A stretch of 64,000 bases of DNA from the NCBI RefSeq assembly GCF_918797525.1, contig NZ_OU963893.1, forward strand, positions 1,798,001-1,862,000, given 5' to 3'. The DNA comes from an unidentified bacterial endosymbiont. Its GTDB lineage: Bacteria; Pseudomonadota; Gammaproteobacteria; Enterobacterales; Enterobacteriaceae. The notes beneath the pieces are model-generated. The model worked only from the letters and a program-made list of their open reading frames with translations, made no database searches and was not told the DNA's origin. The position numbers and the translations under genes are program-made. Position 1 is the first letter of the stretch, and each line of letters begins with the position of its first letter. Below, one piece after another: positions 25,838 to 35,445 of the stretch.

Positions 25838-25870
25838 CAGATAAAAACGTACCCTACAGGCGATATATAC

Positions 25871-27487
25871 ATGAAACGATCTCCCAAAGCCGGCGCGTGC
25901 TTACTCGCGCTCTCGCTGATGATGGGGAGCGGAGCGGCGTATGCGAAAACGCCGCCCGACCAGCTCATCATCGGTATGAATATGAATAATCTGCTCACCC
26001 TCGACCCGGCGGCAATGACTGGTAACGAAGTGGTTGGCATTGTGGTCAATCTTTACGATTCGCTGGTAGAGCTGGATCCCAACCAACTCACCAACGTCAG
26101 ACCCGCGCTGGCGAAGTCCTGGGATATTGCCCCGGACGGCAAAAGCCTGACCTTTCATCTGCGCGACGACGTAAAATTCCACTCCGGTAATCCACTGACG
26201 GCGGAGGATGTGGTCTGGTCGATGCGCCGTCTGCTGCACCTTAACCTCGCGCAGGCGTCGGTGTGGAAATCTTACGGTTTCAGCAAGAAAAACATCGATA
26301 AGCAGATTAGCGCCCCGGATGCTTACAGCGTAAAAATCGACTTACCGAAAGCCAATGACCCGCAACTGGTGATCTACTCCCTCGGCGCGCTCGGTAATTT
26401 GGGCGTGCTCGACAGCCAAACGGTGCAAAAACATGCGGTAAATAACGATTGGGGCAACCGCTGGCTTACCACTAACGAAGCCGGTTCAGGCCCGTTTATG
26501 CTTGAAACCTGGCAGGCGAAAGACGTGCTGCGTATGCAGCGTAACCCGCGCTACTGGCGAGATGAACCGAAGATGAGCCGCGTGGTGCTGCGTCATTTTC
26601 AGGAGTCACAAACCCTGCGCCTGATGATTGAAAAAGGCGACCTCGATATTGCCAATAATATGGCGGTAGCAGACATCAATGCCCTGCGTAACGACCCACA
26701 GCTCACCGTCGAAGCCGTGCAGAAAGGCACGGTTTACTATGTGGCGATGAGCATGAAGGAGGGCCATTTCGCCAACCCGAAGGTGCGCGAAGCGGTGCGC
26801 TATCTGATTGATTATCAGGGGATCAATAAAGCGCTAATGCCGGGGTACGGCGTGCTGCACCAACGCCCGATCAAGGCGGGTATGCCCTCCACGCTGCCGG
26901 ACCCAGGCTACAGACTCGATATCGCACGGGCGAAAAAGCTGCTGGCGGAGGCGGGTTATCCTGACGGCTTCGATACCACCCTGCGCGTGCTGGCGGATCA
27001 ACCCTTTCTGAACATTGCCGTCGCCGTACAGTCGACGCTGATGCAGGCGGGGATCAACGCCAAAATCATTACCGGCACCGGGAACCAGATCTACGGCGCA
27101 ATGCGCGAGCGCAAGTTTGACATGCTGGTCGGGCGGGGCGGAAGCGGGGTTGAGCCGCATCCCCACTCCAGCCTGCGCGCGCTGGTCTATAACCCGGATA
27201 ATAGCGACGAGGCGCGGTTGACCAACTTTCAGGGCTGGCGCACCAGCTTCTACGACAAACCGCTCAACGAGATGATCGACAACGCCCTGCTGGAGCGCGA
27301 TCCGAAGAAACAAATCGTCGACTATCAGCAGATCCAGGTGCGTTACGATGCGCTGATCCCGGCGCTGATCCCCCTCTCGCAGATGGTCGATTCGGTCGTA
27401 GTGCGTAATGACGTCAAAAACTTCCAGTCGCATCCGTCGGCCACCACCTTCCTGCGCGAGGTCTATAAAACCGGAGGTGAACAATGA
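25871..27487 (+). CDS. ABC transporter substrate-binding protein (family 5, DppA/OppA-like)
   Basis: A 538-residue periplasmic binding protein with a signal peptide (KRSPKAGACLLALSLMMGSGAAYA). The SBP_bac_5 fold is shown by TLDPAAMTGNEVVGIVVNLYDSL, LRDDVKFHSGNPLTAEDVVWS and AGSGPFMLETW. Such proteins bind peptides, opines, nickel chelates or sugars. It is the second gene of the operon, 33 bases after the enolase-family gene, and overlaps the permease start by 4 bases. Confidence 0.93.
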   Translation: MKRSPKAGACLLALSLMMGSGAAYAKTPPDQLIIGMNMNNLLTLDPAAMTGNEVVGIVVNLYDSLVELDPNQLTNVRPALAKSWDIAPDGKSLTFHLRDDVKFHSGNPLTAEDVVWSMRRLLHLNLAQASVWKSYGFSKKNIDKQISAPDAYSVKIDLPKANDPQLVIYSLGALGNLGVLDSQTVQKHAVNNDWGNRWLTTNEAGSGPFMLETWQAKDVLRMQRNPRYWRDEPKMSRVVLRHFQESQTLRLMIEKGDLDIANNMAVADINALRNDPQLTVEAVQKGTVYYVAMSMKEGHFANPKVREAVRYLIDYQGINKALMPGYGVLHQRPIKAGMPSTLPDPGYRLDIARAKKLLAEAGYPDGFDTTLRVLADQPFLNIAVAVQSTLMQAGINAKIITGTGNQIYGAMRERKFDMLVGRGGSGVEPHPHSSLRALVYNPDNSDEARLTNFQGWRTSFYDKPLNEMIDNALLERDPKKQIVDYQQIQVRYDALIPALIPLSQMVDSVVVRNDVKNFQSHPSATTFLREVYKTGGEQ

Positions 27488-28521
27488 GCGTGGCGATCCT
27501 CGCGCCCGGCTCCCGTACCCGGCGCTTCTCGAAACGGCTCACTCAGGTGCTGATCACGCTGTTCGGCCTGTTGCTGTTAACCTTTTTCATTGGCCGCGTG
27601 ATGCCGGTTGACCCGGTGCTGGCCATTGTCGGCCCGGATGCCGACCAAAGCACCTATCAGCAGGTTTATCACCAGTTGGGGTTTGACCAATCGTTATTGA
27701 CCCAGTTTGGTATCTACCTCGGCAACCTGCTGCACGGTGATCTGGGCAATGCGCTGTTGACCGGAAAACCGGTTACCGATGATATCCTGCGCGTCTTCCC
27801 GGCGACGCTTGAACTCGCCACGATGGCGATTATTGTCGGTGCAGGTCTGGGCGTTCCGCTGGGCGTGCTGGCGGCGGCGCGGCGCAACAGTATTTCTGAC
27901 TACGTGGTGCGTATCATCAGCCTCGCGGGGTACTCCACGCCGATTTTCTGGGTCGGGATGATGGGGCTGTTGCTGTTCTACGCCTGGCTCGGCTGGGTGG
28001 GCGGCGCCGGGCGTCTGGATCTGGGGCTGGATGGCTTGGTGCCGCGGCGCACGGGTTTGATGACCCTCGATGCGCTGCTGGCGGGGAACAGCGCGGTCTT
28101 CTGGAACGCCATTAATCACCTGGTGCTCCCCGCCTCGCTGCTGGGTTTTCACTCGCTGGCCTACATTAGCCGTATGACCCGCAGCTTTATGCTGGCGCAG
28201 CTTTCGCAAGAGTTCATCATCACCGCCCGCGTCAAGGGCTTAACCGAACGCCAGGTTATCTGGAACCATGCTTTTCGCAACATCCTTGTGCAGTTGCTGA
28301 CGGTGGTGGCGCTGGCCTACGGCTCTCTGCTGGAAGGGGCGGTGCTGATTGAAACCGTCTTCTCCTGGCCGGGTTTTGGTTCGTATCTTACCGGCAGCCT
28401 GCTGCTGGGCGATATGAACGCGGTAATGGGCTGCGTGCTGCTGGTGGGGGTGATCTTTGTGATGCTCAACCTGCTCTCCGACATGTTGTATCAATTCTTT
28501 GACCCGAGGACGAAATCATGA
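27484..28521 (+). CDS. ABC transporter permease (DppB-like)
   Basis: A 345-residue inner-membrane permease. An N-terminal helix (VLITLFGLLLLTFFIGRVMPVDP) is typical of the DppB/OppB group, and the EAA loop near residue 250 (ITARVKGLTERQVIWNHAFRN) contacts the ATPases. It overlaps the genes on both sides by 4 bases. Confidence 0.93.
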   Translation: MSVAILAPGSRTRRFSKRLTQVLITLFGLLLLTFFIGRVMPVDPVLAIVGPDADQSTYQQVYHQLGFDQSLLTQFGIYLGNLLHGDLGNALLTGKPVTDDILRVFPATLELATMAIIVGAGLGVPLGVLAAARRNSISDYVVRIISLAGYSTPIFWVGMMGLLLFYAWLGWVGGAGRLDLGLDGLVPRRTGLMTLDALLAGNSAVFWNAINHLVLPASLLGFHSLAYISRMTRSFMLAQLSQEFIITARVKGLTERQVIWNHAFRNILVQLLTVVALAYGSLLEGAVLIETVFSWPGFGSYLTGSLLLGDMNAVMGCVLLVGVIFVMLNLLSDMLYQFFDPRTKS

Positions 28522-29423
28522 CCGTTTCTCTGGATACGCCGCTGGGGGCTGGGCAGTCTGAAAACCGCCAGCGTATCAAACGGGCCGCGGGCCGCACTGC
28601 GGGTTTTATCGGCAAAATGGCGCGTAACCCGCTGACCGCCATTGGCGGGGGCATAATTCTGCTGCTGCTGATTGTGGCCGCCTTTGCCCCGCTGATCGCG
28701 CCGTATAACCCGCTGGTGCAAGATCTCAACAACACGCTGGTGGCGCCGAACGCGCAGCACTGGTTTGGCACCGATGAGTTTGGTCGGGATATCTTCAGCC
28801 GCCTGGTGTATGGCTCGCGCATTACGCTCTATATCGTGCTGCTGGTCTCGGTTACCGTCGGCCCGCTCGGGCTGCTGCTGGGCGTGACGGCAGGGTATTT
28901 TGGCGGCAAGGTGGATGCCGTGCTGATGCGCGTTACCGATATCTTTATCTCCTTCCCCAGCCTGGTGCTGGCGCTGGCATTTGTCGCCGCGCTGGGGCCG
29001 GGGCTGGAGCATGTGGTGATCGCTATAACGCTCACCGCCTGGCCGCCGATAGCCCGCCTGGCGCGCGCCGAAACGCTCTCGTTGCGCCAGGCGGATTTTA
29101 TCTCTGCCGTACGTCTGCAGGGCGCATCTGCGGCGCGCGTGCTCTGGCGTCACGTTGTACCGCTGTGCCTGCCGTCGGTCATTATTCGCATCACCATGAA
29201 CATGGCGGGGATCATCCTGACCGCCGCCGGGCTGGGCTTCCTCGGCCTCGGCGCACAGCCGCCGGACCCGGAATGGGGGGCGATGATTTCCAGCGGTCGC
29301 ACCTACATGATGGAGTGCTGGTGGGTAGTGACTATCCCGGGGCTGGCGATCCTGATTAACAGCCTGGCGTTCAACTTTTTAGGAGATGGCTTACGTGACA
29401 TCCTCGATCCTCGCAGCGAATAA
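28518..29423 (+). CDS. ABC transporter permease (DppC-like)
   Basis: A 301-residue permease with the DppC/OppC features: N-terminal helix after residue 30 (LTAIGGGIILLLLIVAAFAPLIAPYNP), HWFGTDEFGRDIFSRLVYGSR, and the EAA loop FISAVRLQGASAARVLWRHVVP. It pairs with the preceding permease to form the membrane channel. Confidence 0.94.
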   Translation: MTVSLDTPLGAGQSENRQRIKRAAGRTAGFIGKMARNPLTAIGGGIILLLLIVAAFAPLIAPYNPLVQDLNNTLVAPNAQHWFGTDEFGRDIFSRLVYGSRITLYIVLLVSVTVGPLGLLLGVTAGYFGGKVDAVLMRVTDIFISFPSLVLALAFVAALGPGLEHVVIAITLTAWPPIARLARAETLSLRQADFISAVRLQGASAARVLWRHVVPLCLPSVIIRITMNMAGIILTAAGLGFLGLGAQPPDPEWGAMISSGRTYMMECWWVVTIPGLAILINSLAFNFLGDGLRDILDPRSE

Positions 29424-30255
29424 CCCTTTGCTCGACGTGCGCGATCTCCACGTCGATTTTATCAACGGCGGCGCCGTAACCCACGCGGTGCGCGGCGTCT
29501 CCTTCCAGCTTGGTCGTGAAAAGCTGGCGATTGTCGGTGAATCCGGTTCCGGGAAATCCACCGTCGGACGGGCGCTGCTGCGCCTGCACCCGGCGAAAGC
29601 CCAAATCCGCGCCATGCGGATGCAGTTTGGCGAGGTGGATTTACGTCGCGTCAGCGAGGCGCAGATGCGCGGCATTCGCGGTAAGCGTATTTCGATGATC
29701 ATGCAGGATCCGAAATACTCGCTCAACCCGGTCGTTTGCGTCGGGAACCAGATTGCCGAGGCCTGGCTGACCCATCACCCGGGGCGCAAGGCAGAGGCGA
29801 AAGCCAAAGTGCTGGAGATGCTCGACGTGGTTCGCATTCGCCAGCCGGAGCGGGTTTATCATCTATATCCGCATGAGATCTCTGGCGGACAGGGGCAACG
29901 CATCATGATTGCGATGATGCTAATAACCGACCCGGAGTTGGTGATTGCGGATGAACCGACTTCTGCGCTGGATGTGTCGGTGCGTTTGCAGGTGCTCGGC
30001 CTGCTGGACGATTTAGTGCAGTCCCGCGGTCTGGGGCTTATTTTCATCAGCCACGATATCAACCTGGTGCGCAGCTTCTGCGACCGGGTGCTGGTGATGT
30101 ACGCCGGGCGGGTCGTGGAGTCCATCGCGGCGAAAGATCTGCACAATGCGAAGCACCCCTACACCCAGGGGCTTATCAGCGCGCTGCCGGAAATCAACCA
30201 CCGTCGTCCGACGCTGCCGGTACTGCAGCGCCAGGCCAGCTGGCTTAGTGAATAA
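29395..30255 (+). CDS. ABC transporter ATPase (DppD-like)
   Basis: An ATPase of about 287 residues: Walker A GESGSGKST, signature EISGGQGQR, Walker [13 protein letters not shown], and switch histidine in FISHDINLV. AGGAG at 29381-29385 is only correctly spaced for the GTG at 29395; the ATG at 29386 directly touches it, so GTG is preferred. The start overlaps the end of the permease gene. The usual oligopeptide C-terminal extension is present (PYTQGLISALPEI). Confidence 0.92.
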   Translation: MTSSILAANNPLLDVRDLHVDFINGGAVTHAVRGVSFQLGREKLAIVGESGSGKSTVGRALLRLHPAKAQIRAMRMQFGEVDLRRVSEAQMRGIRGKRISMIMQDPKYSLNPVVCVGNQIAEAWLTHHPGRKAEAKAKVLEMLDVVRIRQPERVYHLYPHEISGGQGQRIMIAMMLITDPELVIADEPTSALDVSVRLQVLGLLDDLVQSRGLGLIFISHDINLVRSFCDRVLVMYAGRVVESIAAKDLHNAKHPYTQGLISALPEINHRRPTLPVLQRQASWLSE

Positions 30256-30264
30256 GGAGCAGAA

Positions 30265-31038
30265 ATGATTGAGATTAAACACCTCAACCTGGCGTTTGGC
30301 GAGGGCGAGAAGCGTAATCAGGTGCTGGATGACGTCAATATCAGCGTGCAAGAGGGGGAAATTTACGGCCTGGTGGGCGAGTCCGGATCCGGCAAAACCA
30401 CGGTATTAAAGTGCCTGGCCGGGCTATTCACCCACTGGGACGGCGAGCTGGCGATTGGCGGGAAAGCGCTGGAAAAATGCATCAGCCAGGAGCGTTGTCG
30501 TCGGGTGCAAATGGTGTTTCAGGATCCCTACGGTTCGCTCCATCCGCGCCACACCATCGGCGATATTCTGGAGGAGCCGCTGCAAATTCACGGTATAAAA
30601 GAGCGGGATCGGCGTATTCATACCCTGCTGGATAAAGTGGGGTTGAATCGGGCGTTTCGCGACCGCTATCCCCATCAGCTCTCCGGCGGGCAGAGGCAGC
30701 GCGTGGCCATTGCCCGGGCGCTTATCCTTGAGCCGAAGGTACTGTTGCTGGATGAACCGACCTCAGCGCTTGACGTCTCCGTGCAGGCCGAGATCCTCAA
30801 CCTGCTGGCAGAACTGCAGCGTGAATCCACTCTAACTTATCTGATGGTAACGCACGATTTGGGCGTGATTGCGCATTTGTGCCGGAAGGTGGCGGTGATG
30901 CAGTACGGTAAAATTCTCGAAAGCCTGACCGTCGACGAGCTGGTTGCCGGGCAGGCTAAAACCGTTTATACCCGGATGCTAATTAACGCCAGCCAGCACT
31001 ACAGCCGCGAGATGGCGCGCGAGGTAGCGGTGTATTAG
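30265..31038 (+). CDS. ABC transporter ATPase (DppF-like)
   Basis: A 257-residue ATPase: Walker [10 protein letters not shown], signature [15 protein letters not shown], Walker [13 protein letters not shown], and MVTHDLGVI. With the preceding ATPase it forms the heterodimer typical of this importer class. It ends the operon and converges on yegS with a 4-base overlap of stops. Confidence 0.94.
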   Translation: MIEIKHLNLAFGEGEKRNQVLDDVNISVQEGEIYGLVGESGSGKTTVLKCLAGLFTHWDGELAIGGKALEKCISQERCRRVQMVFQDPYGSLHPRHTIGDILEEPLQIHGIKERDRRIHTLLDKVGLNRAFRDRYPHQLSGGQRQRVAIARALILEPKVLLLDEPTSALDVSVQAEILNLLAELQRESTLTYLMVTHDLGVIAHLCRKVAVMQYGKILESLTVDELVAGQAKTVYTRMLINASQHYSREMAREVAVY

Positions 31039-31934
31039 CGAAGCAGTACGCAGTCCGGGGGTAAACGGCACTGCAGCGCGCCCGGTACAACCTCGATGCG
31101 GAACGTCTCACCGCTTAATGGTTCCCCGTCGAGGTTAAACGTCATCCCGTGCGGCGCATTGATTTCAAACCACGCGGATTGCCCGTCGATAATATTAGGA
31201 CTTGCCTGCGGCTGGGTAAGGGTCGTGAACAGCGCAGGCAGCAGCCCGTCGCCGGTGAAAATCCTCAGTTCTAATAAGCCGTCATTGATCAGCGCCTCCG
31301 GGCAAAGCTGCTGACCGCCGCCCGCCTGACGGCCGTTGCCGATGCCGATCACCAGCGCATCACCCTGCCAGTGAAAATTTTCGCCGTGAATTTCACACCT
31401 GTCAGGCTTGAGGGTATCCATGCGCATCAGCCCGTGGATCAAATAAGAAACGCCGCCCAGGGCAGCTTTCAACCTCTCCGGCGTTTCGCTGGTAATGCGG
31501 GTACCGAAACCGCCCGTCGCCATATTGATAAAGCAGGTTTTATCATTCACCTGAGCAATATCTACAGCGGTTGATTTGCCGATAATGGCAAGCTGAAGGG
31601 CTTTTTCCAGCTCGTCGGGAATGCCCGCGCTGGTGGCAAAATCGTTCGCCGTACCGAGGGGTAAAATGCCCATAGCCGGGCGTTCGTCGGCATTTCGCTG
31701 GACCAGGGCGCTGGCTATCTCATTGATGGTCCCGTCTCCCCCGCCGGAAATGAGGGTCTTGACGCCCAACCGGATACCTTCATCGATATACCGTGCCGCA
31801 TCGCCTTTCTCCCACGTGACACGCACGTGAATGCGCGCCCCGTCTTCCCGCAGACCGACAATCGCCTGACGCAGGATGTCATTACCGGCGCTCTTGCCGT
31901 TAAGAATGAGTAAACTGTCTGGATAGGTTGCCAT
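31035..31934 (-). CDS. yegS: Lipid kinase YegS
   Basis: A 299-residue diacylglycerol-kinase-like protein that phosphorylates lipids such as phosphatidylglycerol in vitro in E. coli. The nucleotide motif [14 protein letters not shown] and [10 protein letters not shown] are present, as is [10 protein letters not shown] near the end. The frame extends 27 codons upstream, but the ATG at 31934 gives the length of E. coli YegS and is preferred. Confidence 0.94.
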   Translation of the reverse strand: MATYPDSLLILNGKSAGNDILRQAIVGLREDGARIHVRVTWEKGDAARYIDEGIRLGVKTLISGGGDGTINEIASALVQRNADERPAMGILPLGTANDFATSAGIPDELEKALQLAIIGKSTAVDIAQVNDKTCFINMATGGFGTRITSETPERLKAALGGVSYLIHGLMRMDTLKPDRCEIHGENFHWQGDALVIGIGNGRQAGGGQQLCPEALINDGLLELRIFTGDGLLPALFTTLTQPQASPNIIDGQSAWFEINAPHGMTFNLDGEPLSGETFRIEVVPGALQCRLPPDCVLLR

Positions 31935-32054
31935 CCGCGCTGCTCCATTTTTTAGCTTAACAAGAGTGTACAGCAGAGAGAAAAAAAGCGGGTAAGAACA
32001 GGATGAAAGGGACAAAAATCCCCAGCGGTTGTTTACCCTTTATGCGTCTGTGCT

Positions 32055-32256
32055 CTGGCCCGCGTGCTGACCTCAAAGTATGCAGAGCACACACCGCTGT
32101 ATCGCCAGTCTGAAATATACAGCCACCAGGGCGTGGAACTGAGTCGCTCACTGCTGTCGGGTTGGGTGGATGCATGTTGCTGGCTGCTGTCGTGGCGGGT
32201 CACACTGCCAACTGAATAATGCATCCCCGTCAATACGGCTCTCGCTGTACGCTTAC
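32055..32256 (+). mobile_element. Remnant of an IS66-family element
   Basis: Bases 32055-32190 match the middle of the tnpC gene of the complete element (near 5990-6125), and the rest matches its 3' end and right inverted repeat (ending CGCTTAC at 32256), with a large internal deletion between. Many point differences show it is not a recent copy. No matching left end or target repeat was found. It may mark the scar of a deletion between yegS and the tail of the region. Confidence 0.85.
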
Positions 32257-32290
32257 GAAAAAGTCAGGCCTCTTCCGGTACGAAGCGCGT

Positions 32291-32410
32291 ATGTTTAAAC
32301 TTGTTGAAAACAAGCACATTAAAGGCACATATTTTTACAAGTCATACCGTCTTGAGGTTTTAGTCAGGGAAGCTGACTGGACTATCATGCATTTTCAGTA
32401 CATGCCGTGA
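32291..32410 (+). CDS. Small unrecognised frame next to the IS remnant
   Basis: A 39-codon frame (MFKLVENKHIKGTYFYKSYR at the start) directly after the IS66 remnant. It has no known family and no clear ribosome site. It could be the tail of a gene cut by the IS. It is reported only as a possible fragment. Confidence 0.25.
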   Translation: MFKLVENKHIKGTYFYKSYRLEVLVREADWTIMHFQYMP

Positions 32411-32474
32411 AGGGGGAGTAATAATAGATATCACCAGCGGTGACAGGCATCTGAAATTAACGCCTTAGGAAAGA

Positions 32475-32793
32475 GTGGGTGAGCCAGAGATTTCAGCCTA
32501 TAGCCGCATTATGGTATGGGTTGAGTTCTCAATTGCTGCTTTAAAAACCGAGTTTCCATCAGGCCTTAAAGAATGGAGTGAAATTTAAGAATATTCATTT
32601 AACCTCAGCATTGGAGCAGGTTGGGTTTAATTTTCACCAGGCGCATTTTGCCGGAGATGTTGGCGTCATAATGGAGCTAACACCTGAAAACCACGCTGAA
32701 AGTATTACGCTTGCGGGTTCTCTCGATATTGATGAAAGTTATTTTCCCGACCTGCTCTCAGGTCTGGACGACATCATATCATGGCAAAACTGA
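32475..32793 (+). pseudogene. Unrecognised small gene, frameshifted
   Basis: A frame opening at GTG 32475 (with SRIMVWVEFSIAALKTEFPSG) stops at 32588. A second frame, from 32578, encodes 71 residues ending SGLDDIISWQN. Reading the A3 run at 32581-32583 as A2 joins both into about 105 residues with no break (EWSEFKNIHLTSALEQVG). I do not recognise the family. A terminator follows. The acidic composition is seen in small immunity-like proteins, but nothing nearby supports that role. Confidence 0.4.
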
Positions 32794-32813
32794 TACATTC
32801 ATTCAGCCATAAG

Positions 32814-32840
32814 ACCGGCACTCAGAATGTCGGTTTTTTT
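32814..32840 (+). terminator. Rho-independent terminator
   Basis: ACCGGC (32814-32819) pairs with GTCGGT (32829-32834; one wobble pair) and runs into seven Ts. It lies just after the small frameshifted gene. Confidence 0.7.
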
Positions 32841-33029
32841 ATGCCATTTATCCGCGATTTTCCCGTTTTTAAGCGGCGCATGCATCAGGTGCATGAATTT
32901 GCATTCGTTTTTGATTCCAGTTTTTGCCAACCAGCGCCAGCGCGGTGGCGTGTCGTTGCTCTGAGAATCGATGTGGTCAATGAGTGGGCATTGTTAGAAT
33001 TAAATTCATTTATTTCATTTGGTTACATC

Positions 33030-33116
33030 AAAAAAATAAGCCCGCGTAAGGGAGATTACGCGGGCTAAGGAGGTGGTTCCTGGTAAAACTAGCATTTATG
33101 AGTTATGTTTTTCAGC
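33030..33116 (-). ncRNA. cyaR: Small regulatory RNA CyaR
   Basis: An 87-base match to CyaR (RyeE), next to trhP (yegQ) as in E. coli. It starts GCTGAAAAACATAAC, carries the conserved seed region ACCAGGAACCACCTCC, and ends in a GC hairpin (CCCGCGTAA...TTACGCGGG) with seven Us. CyaR pairs through Hfq with targets such as ompX, nadE, luxS and yqaE mRNAs. A -10 box TATTAT lies six bases before the start and a CRP-like site (TTAGA-N6-TCACA) further upstream, agreeing with known CRP control. Confidence 0.95.
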
Positions 33117-33199
33117 GGGGGGATAATACCCGTAATGAACGAAGCGGTATGTGATCCGATTCTAAGAATTATCCCAGCGCAAAAAATTATCCTCGCTAC

Positions 33200-34561
33200 C
33201 TATTTACCGTGCGGATTACGGGTGCTTTCACCTGCAAAATTGCGCATCAGCAGCGCAAACTCCAGCTCCACTCCTTCCGGCACCGGCAGCCAGACGACAT
33301 GCCCGTCGCCGGGGGCAACCTCTATCGCGGCGCCTTTGCCGTTTTCCAGATGCTCCAGACGGAAGTTCATGTTGCCCTGCGGGGTCATTAACTCCAGGCT
33401 GTCGCCTTTGGTAAATTTGTTCTTCACGGCCACCGCCGCCAGCGAGCCTTTACGCTCGCCGGTGAAATCGCCAACAAACTGCTGGCGTTCCGAAATGGAG
33501 TAGCCATGCTCATAGTTCTGGTAGTCGTCGTGGGTGTGGCGACGCAGAAAGCCTTCGGTATACCCGCGATGCGCCAGCCCTTCCAGGGTTTCCAGCAGGG
33601 TGGTGTCGAACGGTTTACCGGCAGCGGCGTCGTCAATGGCTTTGCGGTACACCTGCGCGGTACGGGCGCAGTAGTAGTAGGACTTGGTGCGGCCTTCAAT
33701 CTTCAGCGAGTGCACGCCCATCTGGGTCAGACGCTCGACGTGGGCAATGGCGCGCAGGTCTTTAGAGTTCATGATGTAAGTGCCATGCTCGTCTTCAAAG
33801 GCGGTCATGTACTCGCCCGGACGTTTGGCTTCTTCAATCATAAACACGCTGTCGGTTGGCGCACCGACGCCAGGCGTAGGCTCGACGTTGGTGACCGGGA
33901 TCGGCTCGTGTTTATGCACAATGTTGCCGATGTCATCCTCTTTGCCTTCCTGAACGTTATATTCCCAGCGGCAGGCGTTGGTGCAGGTGCCCTGGTTCGG
34001 GTCACGCTTGTTGATATAACCAGAGAGCAGGCAGCGGCCGGAGTAGGCCATGCACAGCGCGCCGTGAACGAAAATTTCGATTTCCATCTCCGGCACCTGA
34101 GTGCGGATCTCTTCGATCTCTTCCAGAGACAGCTCGCGAGACAGAATGACGCGGGTCAGCCCCATCTGCTTCCAGAATTTCACCGTTGCCCAGTTGACGG
34201 CGTTGGCCTGCACGGAGAGATGAATGTCCATTTCCGGGAAATGCTCCCGAACCAGCATGATTAAACCCGGATCCGACATGATCAGCGCGTCCGGCCCCAT
34301 ACCCACGACCGGTTTCAGATCACGAATAAACGTTTTCAGCTTGGCATTGTGCGGCGCGATATTCACGACCACGTAGAATTTCTTGCCCAGAGCATGTGCT
34401 TCATTGATGCCGAGCTGCAGGTTCTCGTGGTTGAATTCGTTGTTGCGCACCCGCAGCGAGTAGCGCGGCTGGCCCGCGTACACCGCGTCGGCGCCATAAG
34501 CGAAAGCGTAACGCATATTTTGCAGCGTTCCCGCCGGGGAAAGGAGTTCCGGTTTAAACAT
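33200..34561 (-). CDS. trhP: tRNA 5-hydroxyuridine synthesis protein TrhP (YegQ, U32 family)
   Basis: A 453-residue U32-family protein. In E. coli it works in prephenate-dependent hydroxylation of U34 in tRNA. The conserved cysteine region GALCMAYSGRCLLSGYINKRDPNQGTCTNACRW (about residues 165-198) probably holds an Fe-S cluster, and it ends NFAGESTRNPHGK. The ATG at 34561 (FKPELLSPAGT) is preferred over the frame's first ATG at 34573. Confidence 0.95.
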   Translation of the reverse strand: MFKPELLSPAGTLQNMRYAFAYGADAVYAGQPRYSLRVRNNEFNHENLQLGINEAHALGKKFYVVVNIAPHNAKLKTFIRDLKPVVGMGPDALIMSDPGLIMLVREHFPEMDIHLSVQANAVNWATVKFWKQMGLTRVILSRELSLEEIEEIRTQVPEMEIEIFVHGALCMAYSGRCLLSGYINKRDPNQGTCTNACRWEYNVQEGKEDDIGNIVHKHEPIPVTNVEPTPGVGAPTDSVFMIEEAKRPGEYMTAFEDEHGTYIMNSKDLRAIAHVERLTQMGVHSLKIEGRTKSYYYCARTAQVYRKAIDDAAAGKPFDTTLLETLEGLAHRGYTEGFLRRHTHDDYQNYEHGYSISERQQFVGDFTGERKGSLAAVAVKNKFTKGDSLELMTPQGNMNFRLEHLENGKGAAIEVAPGDGHVVWLPVPEGVELEFALLMRNFAGESTRNPHGK

Positions 34562-34644
34562 GATTGTTCTCATTCTGATGACAGGTCAGATCCGCATACA
34601 CCTGGTGCAGCGGTAAGGGGAGATCCCCCACTTTAAGGGCGGGC

Positions 34645-34673
34645 ATTGTAGCGCTGCGGGGCGGGAAGGTAAA
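34645..34673 (-). promoter_or_regulatory. Predicted promoter of trhP
   Basis: On the minus strand TTTACC (34668-34673) and TACAAT (34645-34650) have a 17-base spacer. They lie between baeR and trhP, giving trhP its own promoter. Confidence 0.55.
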
Positions 34674-34722
34674 GGCTTAGCCCCACCCCCAGAGGGGAGG
34701 GCGAGAGGGGGAAAGTAATAAA

Positions 34723-35445
34723 TCAGGTAATCCTGCACGCATCCGCTTCCCACCGATACCCCACGCCGTACACCGCGCGAATAAACGACTGGTCGGCGTC
34801 GAGGGCTTCCAGCTTGCGGCGCAGGTTTTTGATGTGGCTGTCGATGGTGCGGTCGGTAACCACGCGGTAATCGTCATACAGATGGTTTAACAACTGTTCA
34901 CGGGAAAAGACTTTTCCCGGCTCGTGGGAGAGCGTTTTCAGCAGGCGGAACTCGGCAGGCGTGAGGTCCAGAAGCTTACTGCGCCAGCTCGCCTGAAAGC
35001 GGCTTTCGTCAACAATTAGCGGGCTTTCGGCGTCCAGTACCTGCAGTTCACGCTGCGGTTTGCAGCGGCGAAGAATGGTCTTTACGCGAGCAACCACTTC
35101 GCGCGGGCTGTAGGGCTTGCAAATATAATCGTCCGCGCCGATTTCGAGGCCCAACAGGCGGTCGATCTCTTCGATTTTAGCGGTCACCATCACGATCGGC
35201 ACGTCGGAAAAACGACGGATCTCACGGCACAGGGTCAGGCCGTCGGTGCCTGGCAGCATTAAATCCAGCAGGATCAGGTCCGGCGGCGTCTGGCGCACGT
35301 AGGCGAGTACTCGATCGCCGTGGCTGATAAGCGTGGGGGCATAGCTGGCCGCACGTAAATAGTCGATCAATAACTGCCCAAGCTTAGGCTCATCTTCCAC
35401 TATCAAAATACGTGGCGTGTTTTCGTCAATCGGTAACTCGGTCAT
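34723..35445 (-). CDS. baeR: Response regulator BaeR
   Basis: A 240-residue OmpR/PhoB-type regulator. The receiver domain has the phosphorylated aspartate in [13 protein letters not shown] and the C-terminal winged helix has [23 protein letters not shown] and [14 protein letters not shown]. With BaeS it answers envelope stress and activates mdtABCD and other genes. It overlaps baeS by 4 bases. Confidence 0.97.
   Translation of the reverse strand: MTELPIDENTPRILIVEDEPKLGQLLIDYLRAASYAPTLISHGDRVLAYVRQTPPDLILLDLMLPGTDGLTLCREIRRFSDVPIVMVTAKIEEIDRLLGLEIGADDYICKPYSPREVVARVKTILRRCKPQRELQVLDAESPLIVDESRFQASWRSKLLDLTPAEFRLLKTLSHEPGKVFSREQLLNHLYDDYRVVTDRTIDSHIKNLRRKLEALDADQSFIRAVYGVGYRWEADACRIT

Noticed and set aside
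33105..33503. 132-codon plus-strand frame near cyaR
   Set aside because: It is the antisense shadow of trhP and of the cyaR promoter region.
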